64,000 nucleotides of DNA from Austropuccinia psidii (taxonomy: Eukaryota > Basidiomycota > Pucciniomycetes > Pucciniales > Sphaerophragmiaceae): positions 1,212,001 through 1,276,000 of the forward strand of contig JALGQZ010000017.1 of assembly GCA_023105745.1 (NCBI GenBank). The letters run 5' to 3'. A model generated the notes under the pieces. It was given only the letters and a program-made list of their open reading frames with translations, ran no database searches and had not been told where the DNA came from. Below, piece by piece: positions 42,256 to 52,924 of the stretch. Positions within the stretch are counted from its first letter, which is position 1. Each line of letters opens with the position of its first letter. The translations under genes were made by a program, and so were the position numbers.

Positions 42256-42268
42256 ACGTTCCCAACGA

Positions 42269-42547
42269 TCATATGAAAAAATTTGATATCCAGGGACATT
42301 CCTTCAAGGAAAAAGATAACACCATGTACTCTGCTTGTGCAGCCGGCAATGCTATAGTGGCTTGCCTTTTTGATTGCCAGCTTATCATATTGCAACCATG
42401 GAACATTATAACTCTGTGCATTGATAAGTCACCTTCCCTTCCCCAATTAGTCTCCACATAGCATTTTATTTCCCTTGAAGAATTCTCTGCAGAGATGAAA
42501 ATTCCCAACCACTGTGTGTACCATAGATATGCTATCAGATGCTCCAA
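42269..42547 (-). pseudogene. Copia RNase H fragment
   Basis: Contains CYVETNWGREGD and WQSKRQATIALPAAQAEYMV, the copia RNase H signature (normally YxDADWAG... and KxQxxVALSSxEAEY). The frame then reaches WISNFF. A one-base frame change just before the gypsy B junction gives MIVGN, which joins VTPHLLSDN at 29751 once the insertion is removed. Confidence 0.76.
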
Positions 42548-42628
42548 TGCTTGTCAGTGTGTCTCGTCAGTCCACATAGAGAATCTAGCCAAATAATTTA
42601 CTGCATAAGCTATGTCCAGCCACAACCC

Positions 42629-43216
42629 TTAAGAAATATACAACATCATTCCAATGTATTTCAGATATTCCTTATGCATCCATTCTGAAGGGTTTGATTT
42701 GAGATTAGAATTAATCGGCAATGGTGAGCATGCCGTGACAGTACCACTCTTTAAACAAATAACTTTATCTATAAGATCAGTTTGTGAGAATTTAAATCTA
42801 TTACCCATATCCATAATAGAAATTCTCACCAGGCCAGAAACTTCTGAATCCCATTTAATTTTCAAATGCTTGTCTAACTCCTCTGAGATCCAGGTCATCA
42901 ATTCCGCCAATGAGGCTGTCAGAGCGCTGCTGTCCACATGGATCCATAGGATGGCTTCCCCACAATTACTCTTGTAAGTATACATACTTGGATCTTTGCA
43001 ATTTGATTTAAATCCAATATTCATCAGGATCCCCTTGAGATGTAGCCACCAACATCTTGCCGCCTGCTTTGTACCATACAAATCCTTCTTCAATTTTAAT
43101 ACATTGAATTTTGGAACACAAATAACCTGTGGTGGCCATACAAATACTGTTTTATCTATTATACTGTGCAAGAATGAAACTTTAACATCAAAGCTCTTAA
43201 CCCTCCAGCAATTCAA
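42629..43216 (-). pseudogene. Copia reverse transcriptase fragment, active site altered
   Basis: SFDVKVSFLHSIIDKTVFVWPPQ and LKKDLYGTKQAARCWW are the conserved copia RT blocks. The YVDD catalytic box reads IHVDSS, with the first Tyr and second Asp both changed, so the enzyme is dead. More RT sequence to the right (43217-43480) is broken by stops. Confidence 0.8.
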
Positions 43217-43731
43217 GCAGGTGGTAGAAAACAGCAGTCAAAGAGCACCAAAAGTTGGGGTAGGTGCAAATGTCTCTTTGTGATTTATACCAGGGATCTG
43301 TCAAAAGCCTCTAGCTACCAACCTCGCTTTGTATTGTTGAGGTTTTCCTTTCTTCACAAATACCCATTTCGTACCACAAATACTCCCATGGGGCACTGCA
43401 GCCAAAGCCTCTTTTAGGCTTGTAACCTCAAATACTTCTTCTTGTTCCATACTTCCAATCTCATTTTTTATTGCATCGGCTCATTCTATCGATTCCTATG
43501 AATCATTGCATCTTTGTGAGAAGTTGGAATTGAACTTATCAAGTCATGCCCTTTATTCATTTGATTAATTAACTTGTCTTGTCTTTGTATTTCCTCAATC
43601 ATTGATCCATCAAATAAATCCCTGGCCTGTATCTCTGGTATTCTTCCCCAATCATTTTGAAAAGTTGAAAATTCATCAAATTGTACACTTTCTGCTCTTT
43701 CTATTTTCCCCTTGTCCGGTATCCAAAACAA

Positions 43732-44175
43732 TCACCCTTTGGAGTCTTGTGCCACTCCCAAGTGGAAACCCACAATTGCTCCATTAGATATATCCTTCCT
43801 GAAGTTATGATTATATAGGAATGCTTTTGAACCAAAAACCCTCAGCATGTCCAAAGATGGCTTGTGCTTACCAACAGTTTCATAAGGCATCTTGACCAAA
43901 TCGGCATGTAATGTAGAATTGAAGATCCATACAGAATGTCTGTATGCCCAAGGCCACAACATTATAGGGAGATTTGCTTCATTCAGTGAAGTCCTTGCCA
44001 TTTCAGATATAGTTTGATTAGTCCATTCAATCTTGCCATCTTCATAATGTTCATATGGTATTGAGTATTCATGTATTATTCCCTGTGTTTTCAGAAATTT
44101 TTCAAAAACAATATTCTTTAATTCACTACCATTGTCAGTTCTAACTGCTTTCACTTTGTGCCCAGTCGTTTTCAT
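43732..44175 (-). pseudogene. Copia integrase core
   Basis: KAVRTDNGSELKN carries the second catalytic Asp and the GKIEWTNQTISEMARTSL phrase the catalytic Glu, the spacing expected of D-35-E. LPIMLWPWAYRHSVWIFNST and KPSLDMLRVFGSKAF are strongly copia-like. The first catalytic Asp should lie to the right, in the interrupted 44176-44475 region. The frame stops at 43732 and a short open frame (43731-43486) continues toward the RT. Confidence 0.8.
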
Positions 44176-44475
44176 AAACTAAAGTATCCATCTTTGCAAC
44201 TCAACTTTTGCTCCAGCTTTACCCAACAGGGGAATTGCAACAGTCAAGCGAGAAAATCAATCCAGAATAGTCAAGACATAATTTTTGTGGTCTATACTAG
44301 AAGGCAAGGTACCCATCAAGTTGGCTAAAATAATGTCCCCAGGACCCTCTACCAGTTGTCGAGATATGCCTTGGAATGGTCAATGTTGACTCTTTGCAAC
44401 AGAGCAAGGATGGCAAATGCCAATAGGTTCAAGTTTAATACAAGAAATGCCATCAGCAGTGTTGAATTGCAATAA

Positions 44476-45111
44476 TCATTTAATACTCCTGATAGACAAA
44501 TGACCCATACACCTATGCCATAAAAGGCTAGTATCTACACCTTTAAATTTAGGCCTGGTACTGAGATTAATCATTGGAGGATCTTCAGAGGCAGATATGG
44601 GATTTATTGAGACATTTTTCAAGTTTTCAAATCCAATAAACCATCTATAGTTTTTGAAGTGACTCCAGAAAATCGAATCATTTTTTCGCAACAATAAAAT
44701 ACCATCATAAGAATCCACCCAAACTCTCTGATTCAATAGTTTTCCTAAGGACAGAACTACGCCTGGGATTTGTTTATAATATAAAACCCCATCAACAATT
44801 AAGGTACCTGTCTTTTTTTTCAATATAATTTGTCCAATGGCGACTACAGGATACATTTTCCAAGAGGCAACAGATAGGGTCATGTCAGCATCCCAGAGGC
44901 GACTGAAGAGGGAGAGATTGCCTACAGCTGAGTGTGTCGCCCCAGAATCTAACAATGCCTCATTCTGTTCCAAAGCAGGTACTACTCCGATTTCAGAAAT
45001 TGATGCATTCTTCTGGTTCAGCTTTCTTCTAGCTTTTGCAGCTTTAGCTCTTGTTGGACAGTCCAGCGCCCAATGTCCAACTTTGCCGCAGTGAAAGAAA
45101 GGATTTCTCAA
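44476..45111 (-). pseudogene. Copia zinc knuckle, protease and pre-integrase segment
   Basis: The zinc knuckle reads FFHCGKVGHWALDC: the first Cys of CX2CX4HX4C appears replaced by Phe, one base from Cys. The protease active site ALLDSGATHSAVGN is intact. The segment ends with LLWHRCMGHLSIRSIK, the His-rich start of the integrase zinc finger (GAG pre-integrase). A frame break separates it from the integrase core to the left. Confidence 0.78.
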
Positions 45112-45512
45112 GGTTAAACATTTCTTTTCCCATTCTGGGTCTCTCTCAGCTATTGGTGAGAAAGTCTTACTGGCGTTTTTTGATGATGATCTGCTTTGCC
45201 ATGGTGGGGTTGCTTCCCGGTGTCAACACTTGTCTCGTTTAAAGCCTATTTTTTCAGATTCAATTATTGATAAATCAATGGGGCCATCCAATGTATCTCT
45301 GAGCGAGGTATTGGACATTTGTCAGATCATGTCAAGGATGTCTTCAGATTGAATAGGAATTCAAGGACTAGCAGAAAGCCTAGTATCCAGTGCTGCAGTG
45401 ATTTGTTCTTGCAGATGGGGAATGGAGAAGAAAAGGGATAAGTTAATGAGTTTTTTACCATCCAGAGACCTGGTTTGATTTTCAATGGCCTAACAGCCTC
45501 CCCCAATTCAAT

Positions 45513-45971
45513 TTAATGTTGATTAATGTTTCTTGAAGCGGGTGTATGACAAAACAGCATGTTGGCGTGGTGTATGATTGATGACCAGGAAGATTTACTA
45601 AACTGTTTCTTTATGGCTTGATAGATTGTCCTAGCATTTGGCATCACAATACAATGAGAGACGGAGTCAAACAGTTGTCTTTTGACACTTCTGTGAATAA
45701 AAGACAATGCAATAAGAGTTCTTTGATAGTCTTTATCCTTTTCAGTTTTGGTAAAGTATCCTTCATCTCCTATGAAACATGTTGTCCAGGCATGAATCAT
45801 ATTCCGCAACCATACATTGAAATTTGATCGGTCCACCATGATTTTGGGTTGGATCCTTTCCGCAATCATCAAAAAACAGTGCAGCATCTCTGCTTGCTTG
45901 TCTGCACGAGAGACCGCATCATTGTTGAGTTGAAGTGTTGATAAGTCTGGGATTTTTGACGAGTCACCCAT
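45513..45971 (-). pseudogene. Copia gag N-terminal region
   Basis: ATG at 45971, 152 codons to a stop at 45513. The sequence (RIQPKIMVDRSNFNVWLRNM, then RTLIALSFIHRSVKRQLFDSV, ARTIYQAIKKQF) has the layout of the UBN2/gag domain of copia elements, which forms the virus-like particle. Further gag sequence between 45513 and 45111 is interrupted by several stops. Confidence 0.68.
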
Positions 45972-46113
45972 TGCTTAAGAAGATGAAAAAATCTTTCCAG
46001 AGAAGGTTCGGAAATAATTCAGATTGAGAGGACAGAATCAATAACAGATAGGAGAACTGAATGTTTATAAATAAAGAATAGTAATAAAAAATAGAAATTG
46101 AGCAGAAATCTAA

Positions 46114-46500
46114 GAGCATCTCCACCAGTGTCGCTAAACATTGAGAGCTATAACTCACGGATAGCTCTCCAATTCTGTAAAATGGCTTCTTGATGTGCAA
46201 TGCGAAATTGCAGTGTAGGTATCTGGGGAGGCAAATTGTTATTTTCACAGAAACAGTATTTTTTTTCTAATTCAGTAGGGGTGGTTGAGTGATGGTTTGG
46301 ACATTTCAAACGCAAGTTTCACATGAATTGATGAGTGTCGCAGGAGCTAGAGGGTTGCCAAATCTGGCAACCCAAGGTCATTTTTTAGCAATGGAGCTAA
46401 ATGAAATTTGCCTTTAGCAACGCTGGTGGAGCTGGATTTTGGACGCGGGAGGGGCTAAACTGTGAAATCTCACTATTTAGCAACACTGGTGGAGATGCTC
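46114..46500. mobile_element. 387-bp MITE of PIF-Harbinger type, with TAA target duplication
   Basis: The left end GAGCATCTCCACCAGTGT and the right end (complement) GAGCATCTCCACCAGTGT form terminal inverted repeats of at least 18 bp, continuing with one mismatch to about 24. TAA flanks both sides (46111-46113 and 46501-46503). GAGCATCTCC-like termini and TWA duplications are the hallmark of PIF-Harbinger MITEs. A partial copy of the terminus (TTTAGCAACGCTGGTGGAGC) lies inside near 46412. It encodes nothing. Its ends differ from those of the full Harbinger element at 52750, so another autonomous source may have mobilised it. Confidence 0.9.
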
Positions 46501-47221
46501 TAAGCGGGGATAGAGGAGATAAAGGAAGTTCTAAGCATAACCAGAAGTTCTAGAATCTTTGTGAAATAAAAGCAACAGTATGCAGCCCATAGCCTGTTAT
46601 ATTCTTAGTTCAAATATTTATATTTAATTAATTTAATATATTAAATTTAATTTATAGTTTTATCTCTAAATACATATATAATTCTAAGAGTAGTTACAAT
46701 AACTATTAAAAGGTAGCTATTATTTGGAACTCCCCTTGTGCATACAGCTCCCTTCCAGATGAATGTGACCACGCGCAGGGCACTGTACTGTGTACAGGCC
46801 TGCTGCGCACGCATTGCATGGGTCGCCTCTCATTTGTCACAAGTTTTGCTGCCACGGCTCTGTCGTTTCTTCTTTTTTTTTCTTGTCTGATCACAATTTT
46901 TTTCTTTTTGTGTTTGCTTCTCATCATTTTTCTCATTCCATTGCTCACAATCACGAGCACAACCCCTCAGATGTGCATGAATAGTTCCATTTCGCGATTT
47001 GAAAGGCAATCAATGCCTCACCTTTGCACCATGATCCTCAAACCATCATCTTGTATTACTTGCTTTGTGAAGGATATTGACACAATCCCTCAAGCATTTT
47101 TCTTTGAAATTTTTTTGTTGGTGTTTTCCATTGGTAATCAACTTTTGGTGAGTTGATTTCGTATTTTATGTGATTGTTTGGAATTATCAATTACTTACTT
47201 TTTTGGTCTTAGCAATCCCCA

Positions 47222-49694
47222 ATGCCATATTTAGATATTGAAACCCATGCATGCCTTGTTGGCATGCGGAAATCTGGCCTCACATTCAGAAACATCTCCA
47301 ACTTCAATCACATGCCTTTGCCAACCGTTTATGACACAATCATCAAGTATCAACAACTTGGGACCACTCAGACACAAAAAAAAAGTGGGCGGCCAACAAA
47401 ATTAACAGACTGTGACCATCAAGAATTAAGTCGGATCATTACCCAAGCACATTGACTTACGCTGGCTCAAGTTACCAACCTTATGACCAAGGTTGTGTCC
47501 ACCCAAACAATCCAATGCAAAATTCACAAGCTAGGCAAGCACTCATGCATTGCACCCAAAATACCATACTTACGACCTCAGGACTTCCAACGGCATCTTG
47601 GATTCGCCCAAGCTCATTGTCACTGGACAATCAATGACTGGGCCAAAGTCATTTGGACTGAAAGATCGGTATTCAAGCTTGGAAAACGAGTCAATTGGGT
47701 ATGAGTTTGGAGGACAGCCAGCGAGAAGTGGAACTTGGAAAATTTGGCAGTCAACCACCAATCTGGCCGACAATTGGTAATGATATGGGGGGCATTTTGT
47801 GGTTTGAGCTGATCAACTATCTGTCACAGGGGCTCTAGTGGAAATACAAGAGTGGCCTGGCACTCAGAAATCAGGGAACTCACTTGGAATACTCCAAAAG
47901 AGTAAAGAATCAAAATAATAAGAATGAATTCCTCTAAAAGATATACAGGTACAAGATGAGATGCAAAGAGGAAAGGGAAGCCAAATGGCCAAAGAGCCAA
48001 CCAAGTAAGTCCTTAATCACTGTTTCAACCTTCCAAAAATGAATAATGGAATTAGTAAGGATATGACCACCAAATATCCATTGACAGGCAAAGAAAGAGA
48101 AAGAGAAAAGTGCTAAATGACTGACTTAATAATATCAGTATTTTCTTAACTAAAATGAAAAGAAAATAAAGATAAAATAAAATCAAAGTATATTAATTAA
48201 CTGGGGAAAAACCCCCCAGGGTGGAAAGGGTAGCCGGTATATGTGAGAAGTTGGGAGCTTGAGTTCTTCAGGCTGAAAACTGATCTGTATTGATCCTTGA
48301 GGCTGTATTGATTGTTTTGGGAATTGATACAGCTGGCTAATATTGAAATTCAATTGGGTTGAATGAATTTCCCATGATTGAAAATGAAATACAGTTCTTG
48401 ATGGATCCAGACTGTATTGAAATGAATAAGGTTGCCAAGATGGATTGAGTGGAGCTTTGACACTTGACAACTTCTTTTGGCACTGCCTCTTGAATACACT
48501 TTGAGAATTAATTGACAGTATTCCCTTGGAAGGAATACTTGGAGTGAGAATAACCAATGACTGCTTGATGGTGTCATTGGTCTTTGACGCTGAAACACTT
48601 GCTCTTGAGCCTTGATGATTCCTCTGAATGATTGGGTGCCTTGATGACGTGATGAGATGTTGGAATGTTGAAATGACCATTTGATATTGCCACCATTGAA
48701 TTGCTGTTGCAAAATGATGCACAATGATATATAACATCATTTATGGCATATTGGTTCATTGGCAAGAAGATTACATCCAAAGGTCTTGAGATGGAAAGGC
48801 AGAGGGGAAAAGGATGGATGTGATGGCTTCAGACCTTGGAAAGGTGTTTCTGGGCCCTTTGGGTTTTTTGGCCACTTTTGGGTTCTGAGCCAAAAACTGG
48901 CCCAAAAGGCGGGAAAGTGTCTTTTGGACACTTTGCGTCAAAGTGCGCAAAAGTGGGCAAAATACGCAAAAATGCGCATTATGAGCCCAAATGGCCAAAA
49001 ACAGCTATTTGGGCCATTTCCCCTGGTTTTGAGGGGTATGACCAGAAATACTGATTTGGGCATAAATTGCCGCTATGAGTTCTGGATTGAGGTGAAGGGC
49101 CATGAAGGCCCCAAAACACAAATGGCCAAAAATGGTCCATAAGATGATGACGTGGCCATACTGGCCACTGGTGATGGATATGGCCAATTGGCCATAAAAG
49201 CACTGTGGCTTGATATGCCATACGGGGATCCAAGGAGGTGAATTGCCATGGATGTGACACTATCACCTTTCTCAATGGGCAAATGAATGCCACTGAGTTA
49301 GTACAACAAGTTTATCAACCATCACTACGACCATTTTTTGAGCACATGGAGCAGACTCCATGGATCCAAGGACCACAATGCCTCCTCCTCATGGAGGATA
49401 ATGCCCCCATTCACACTGTGATGTGGAGTCAACAGTGGCGCGAATGAAATGGAATGGCCTCCTCACTTTCCAGATCTCAATCCAATCAAGAACGTCTGGA
49501 AGATGATGAAGTCACAAATAAACAACCTTTACCAACCTCAAACAATGGATGAACTCACAGCGGCAATTCAAGCAGCATTGGATGGTATACCTCCTGATGT
49601 GCTTAACAAGCATCTCCTGTCAATGGTGGTCCAACATCTTATTAGGACTACCATGGCAATAACATATTTTTTTCGCTCTTGCTCAGAAAACTAA
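47222..49694 (+). pseudogene. Tc1-like transposase copy 1, split by a solo LTR, with stops
   Basis: ATG at 47222 starts an HTH domain (HACLVGMRKSGLTFRNIS, LPTVYDTIIKYQQLGTTQ) followed by GRPTKL, the GRPR-like hook. Stops in the same frame: TGA at 47453-47455, near 47702 and near 47810. The catalytic core resumes after the solo LTR: TITFLNGQMNATELVQQ, LLLMEDNAPIH with the second Asp, a stop and frame change near 49447, then WPPHFPDLNPIKNVWK. In Tc1 enzymes the last motif is DLNPIENVW with the catalytic Glu; here it is Lys. The protein would cut and rejoin DNA at TA sites; this copy is clearly dead. Confidence 0.75.
47822..49259. mobile_element. Solo LTR, 1438 bp, with 5-bp target duplication CTATC
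   Basis: Starts TGTCACAGGGGC and ends GGATGTGACA, so it has 7-bp inverted ends TGTCACA/TGTGACA inside TG...CA. CTATC flanks both sides (47817-47821 and 49260-49264). Removing the insert plus one CTATC restores the Tc1 reading frame exactly (STITFLNGQ). No coding sequence is seen inside, and it does not resemble either gypsy LTR in this window. The right third is rich in GGCCAAAA and ATGGCC phrases. Confidence 0.85.
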
Positions 49695-50150
49695 AAAGAG
49701 CCATTGACATTACCTTGCTCCACTTATAGTATCGCCTTTTCTTACAATCAATCAAATTCAAGTCTATGATCAAACACAAAATATGCTTTTTATTATAGTT
49801 TTCTTATTATTATATGAGGGTGTGATGTTTGGTTTGGGTAGTTTTTGTTTTTTACTTAGAAATTAGATTCTTGTGGGTTGTGAACAAGAATACTCTTTTT
49901 TTATTTTCATTTTATTTTTCACTATTATAAACGCATGTGATGTTTAGTTTTATCTTTTTTTCTGACAAATTTACCTCTTTTGTTGGTCTTGAATTGGAAA
50001 TATTTGTGCCCCCCATGAGCATGAGAAATTTGCTGCGCAGCCCAAAAAAAGGTCCTGTATTTGGCAGTATCTATGAATTGTGTTTGCATTCATCTGCCAG
50101 GGCACTGTACTGTGCCCTGACAAATGTAGGAAGTACTTCATTACATACAA

Positions 50151-50193
50151 CCATGCCTGTACAATACAGTTCAACTGTATTGTACAGGCATGG
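50151..50193. other. Perfect 43-bp palindrome (21-bp arms, 1-base centre)
   Basis: CCATGCCTGTACAATACAGT then T, C, AACTGTATTGTACAGGCATG and G: both arms match over 21 bp without mismatch. It sits just inside the left end of Tc1-like copy 2. Such a perfect palindrome is prone to deletion, so its survival is notable. Confidence 0.85.
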
Positions 50194-50493
50194 TCTTTTT
50201 TTTGGCTTACTCAAATGCACAAAGCATTGAAGGCACCCAATGGCCCTGGAAAAGTGAGTAGACAAATATCATCATTTCATGTTTTGAAACTATGACACAT
50301 AACAATAAAAAAAGAAAAAAATCAAGTCTTTTTTCATCACAATATGTCTTTTTTGGGGGGGCCTCAAGATGCTACAAGCAATTGGGAAATAGAAAATAAT
50401 TATTTTTTGCAAAAGAAAAGAACAATTTTAAGTAAGCAAAAAAATGATCTTACCTTGAGAATAAAACCCTCAGTAGTGGATGGGGCCACCATG

Positions 50494-51488
50494 TCAATCA
50501 ATTATTTCTTGCATTCGTTTTGGCATAGTCTTGAAAAGCTGATCAAGGTGCTGACTTGGGATGTCATTCCAGGCAGCAATGATAGCTGCCTGAAATTCAT
50601 CCATTGTTTGGGGCTGGTAAAAGTTTGAAACTTGCAATTTGATCTTCTTCCAAAGGTTTTTGATTGGATTCATATTGGGAGAGTGAGGTGGCCACTGAAG
50701 TTTGACAGGGCCATTACATTCGTGCCACTCTTGGCTGACTTGAGCAGTGTGAATTGGTGCCCCATCTTCCATCAGGGTTAATTGCTGGCATCCAAGGACA
50801 TATGGGGCCCATTCCATGTGTTTGAAGAATGGCCGAAGATCCAGTTGTTAAACGTTTGAAACCAGGTCAGTGGCAGTTTGTTGGCCTTGGAGAATCACAA
50901 GGGGGCCTTTTGTGCCTCCACAAAAACCCCCCCACACCATTACAGATCAGCGGCCTGATCAGTGATTCACTGCCAAGTTCTTAAGGTTAAATTTTTTGCT
51001 AGCTGTGCTCAATAAGATTTCTTGCCAAGCTCAAACAGCGACTCGTTGGTCCAAATAACTTGAGCCCAATCAGTGATCCTCCAGTGTCAGTGTTCATGAG
51101 CAAAGGCCAATCATTGTTGGAAGTCTTGCAGCCTGAGGTAGGGCTTTTTAGGAGTGATTCTGGACTGCTTGCCAAGTTGGTGTATCTCTCGTTGGACGGT
51201 TCTTGTTGAGACTTGAGTTGTAAGTGTATTGGTAACTTGGGTAACAGTGAGGTGAAAGTGGCAAGTGATTATTCTTGATAACTCCCAACGATCACACTCA
51301 TTCATCTTGGTGGGGCGGCCGGTCTTTGAAGCTGTTTTGCAAGTGCCTCAAAGGTTGAATCGTTGGATGGTTTTGTAAACCATTGATAGAGGTAGGTTCA
51401 AAAGGGCTGCAATGGCCCAAAAGCTGAGGCCAGCCTTTTGCATTCCTACAACCTGGGCCCTTAGTTTGATGTCTAAATAGACTGGCAT
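50494..51488 (-). pseudogene. Tc1-like transposase copy 2, several stops
   Basis: ATG at 51488: YLDIKLRAQVVGMQKAGLSF and LPLSMVYKTIQRFNL form the HTH, then a TGA, GRPTKMNECDRWELSRII and TVQREIHQLGKQSR. Stops punctuate the middle. The core resumes at 50817 with LTLMEDGAPIHTAQ (second Asp) and PNMNPIKNLWKKIK, again with Lys where the catalytic Glu is expected. It is diverged from copy 1 but clearly the same family. Confidence 0.75.
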
Positions 51489-51906
51489 TGTGCGATTAAA
51501 AACAAATTATTTCAATTTTAAAAATCGTGCAGAGAAAAAATTCTTAATGTAAAAAGATGGACCAATTGATATGGTGATTGTCAGCAACAACATAAACCAA
51601 GCTTTATAAATTTGTTGAAAAAAATTTAGAAAGGCCTTATGAGAAGGCATTGTGAGTTGTTTTGGAGGAGTCATCTTCTCATTGAGGTGATTCATTTTGA
51701 CATCTTGATGAGATGAACAAATATGAATCATTTTTCCAAACATAGATGGAAGAGAAAAAAAGAAAAAACATTAAGAAGTTGGAAAAAAGGGGGGAGGAAC
51801 AGATTTCGATGAATCAGAAACCAGCAAGTGCGCGGCTCCTGTATGCATTTGTTTCTGTACTTTTGTCAGGGCACTGTACTGTACCTATTAAATATTGTAA
51901 TGTAGT

Positions 51907-52594
51907 AACCCCTCAAAAATGACTATCCCCAAAAAATAGAAGGGTGGGGTGTAAAGTCCCAAGGTCAGGGTGTGACAGTCAGTGTGTGACTGACTAGGGC
52001 TGTTCCAATGGTGCAATATTGGTGTAGGGTGGAACTTTTGTTGCCCTAATATCAACAGGTTAAAAGCCATCTCTCCGCCTGGGTGCCACCCGGTGTTTGA
52101 GTCTCAAGAGAATTCTCTCATTGTGTATAGGTTGCCATCGAGCTTCCAGAATAGTCCGGCATGACTAGGTAAACTACCAGCAGCAGTAGTCCGGAACGAC
52201 TAGTTAAACTACCAGCAGCAGAAGCCGAAGAAGTCCGATTTTCCCAATTCTCATCACTCTCAAATCAGCCTCCATCTCCTGAGTTAAGAAAAAGAAAGAC
52301 CCCCTCTCAAATATCTCAAGTTTCTCTGTATAGTCTGTCATAACAAGACAAAAACTGCGCCTGTGCTGTGAAAGTTGACAGTTAACAAGTCTGTTGGGGA
52401 GTAACAACTTGCAGTAGTCTGTCACATACCTGATAAGATAATAACCTGAAGGTTATGATCTAAAATGACTATCCCCAAAAAATCGAAGGGTGGGGTGTAA
52501 AGTCCCAATGTCAGGGTGTGACAGTCAGTGTGTGACTGACTAGGGCCGTTGCAATGGTGCAACGGTGTAGAGTGGAACTTTTGTTGCCCTACTC
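51907..52594. repeat. ~135-bp direct repeat pair (51916-52053, 52462-52594) around a GC-richer core
   Basis: Both copies contain ATGACTATCCCCAAAAAAT, GGGTGGGGTGTAAAGTCCCA, GTGACAGTCAGTGTGTGACT and GTGGAACTTTTGTTGCCCTA. Between them is about 410 bp with a smaller tandem repeat (AGTCCGG(C/A)A(T/C)GACTAG, TAAACTACCAGCAGCAG, twice). It resembles a terminal-repeat element in miniature but lacks a clear primer-binding site. The minus strand has a 73-codon frame I do not recognise. Confidence 0.7.
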
Positions 52595-52924
52595 TCAAAA
52601 AATATAGAATTTATTTATAAATCAGTAATCTACTTCTTCGATATATATATAAAGATAAAATAAAAAATATTTGTAGAATTTTACGACTTTTATTTACAAC
52701 CATAAGTGTTATGCATATTCAATATAATGTATCACTATTTCTAGGTTAAGAGCATTTGCAGACGTTTCAGTATCTTTTTCTGTAAATTACAGTGATTAAA
52801 ACATAAATACAGAAAAAAAAATACAGAACTTGATGCAACCACAACCACTCTCTAAGTTTCACATAGAAATTACTTAAATCTGAGCTACAGAGATTGTTCC
52901 ACATTCACATTTCTGTAAGAAAAG

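Larger units (their letters stand above)
42260..45971 (-). mobile_element. Ty1/copia retrotransposon, heavily decayed, split by gypsy B
   Basis: On the minus strand, in copia order: gag, zinc knuckle and protease, integrase, reverse transcriptase, RNase H. All parts carry stops or frame changes. The RNase H is cut at the ACGT target duplication and resumes 12.5 kb away at 29751-29692. No LTR pair could be found; a MITE sits 143 bp upstream of the gag ATG, in the leader or the 5' LTR. Confidence 0.82.
46776..50113 (+). mobile_element. Tc1/mariner-like transposon copy 1, containing a solo LTR
   Basis: A Tc1-like transposase pseudogene lies between two occurrences of CAGGGCACTGTACTGT (46776-46791 and 50098-50113). 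The same 16-mer also ends the neighbouring Tc1-like copy at 51867-51882, so it is probably part of the terminal repeats. Exact ends and the TA duplication could not be fixed. Confidence 0.55.
50098..51882 (-). mobile_element. Tc1/mariner-like transposon copy 2, opposite orientation
   Basis: A second Tc1-like transposase pseudogene on the minus strand lies between the terminal 16-mer at 50098 and its recurrence at 51867. The left end shows TACTGTGCCCTGACA and the right end TGTCAGGGCACTGTA, matching inverted termini. The two copies therefore lie back to back with almost no sequence between them. Confidence 0.55.

Noticed and set aside
48759..49293. Several overlapping open frames of 60-127 codons on both strands
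   Set aside because: They lie inside the solo LTR, are rich in GGCCAAAA-type repeats and have no recognisable domain.
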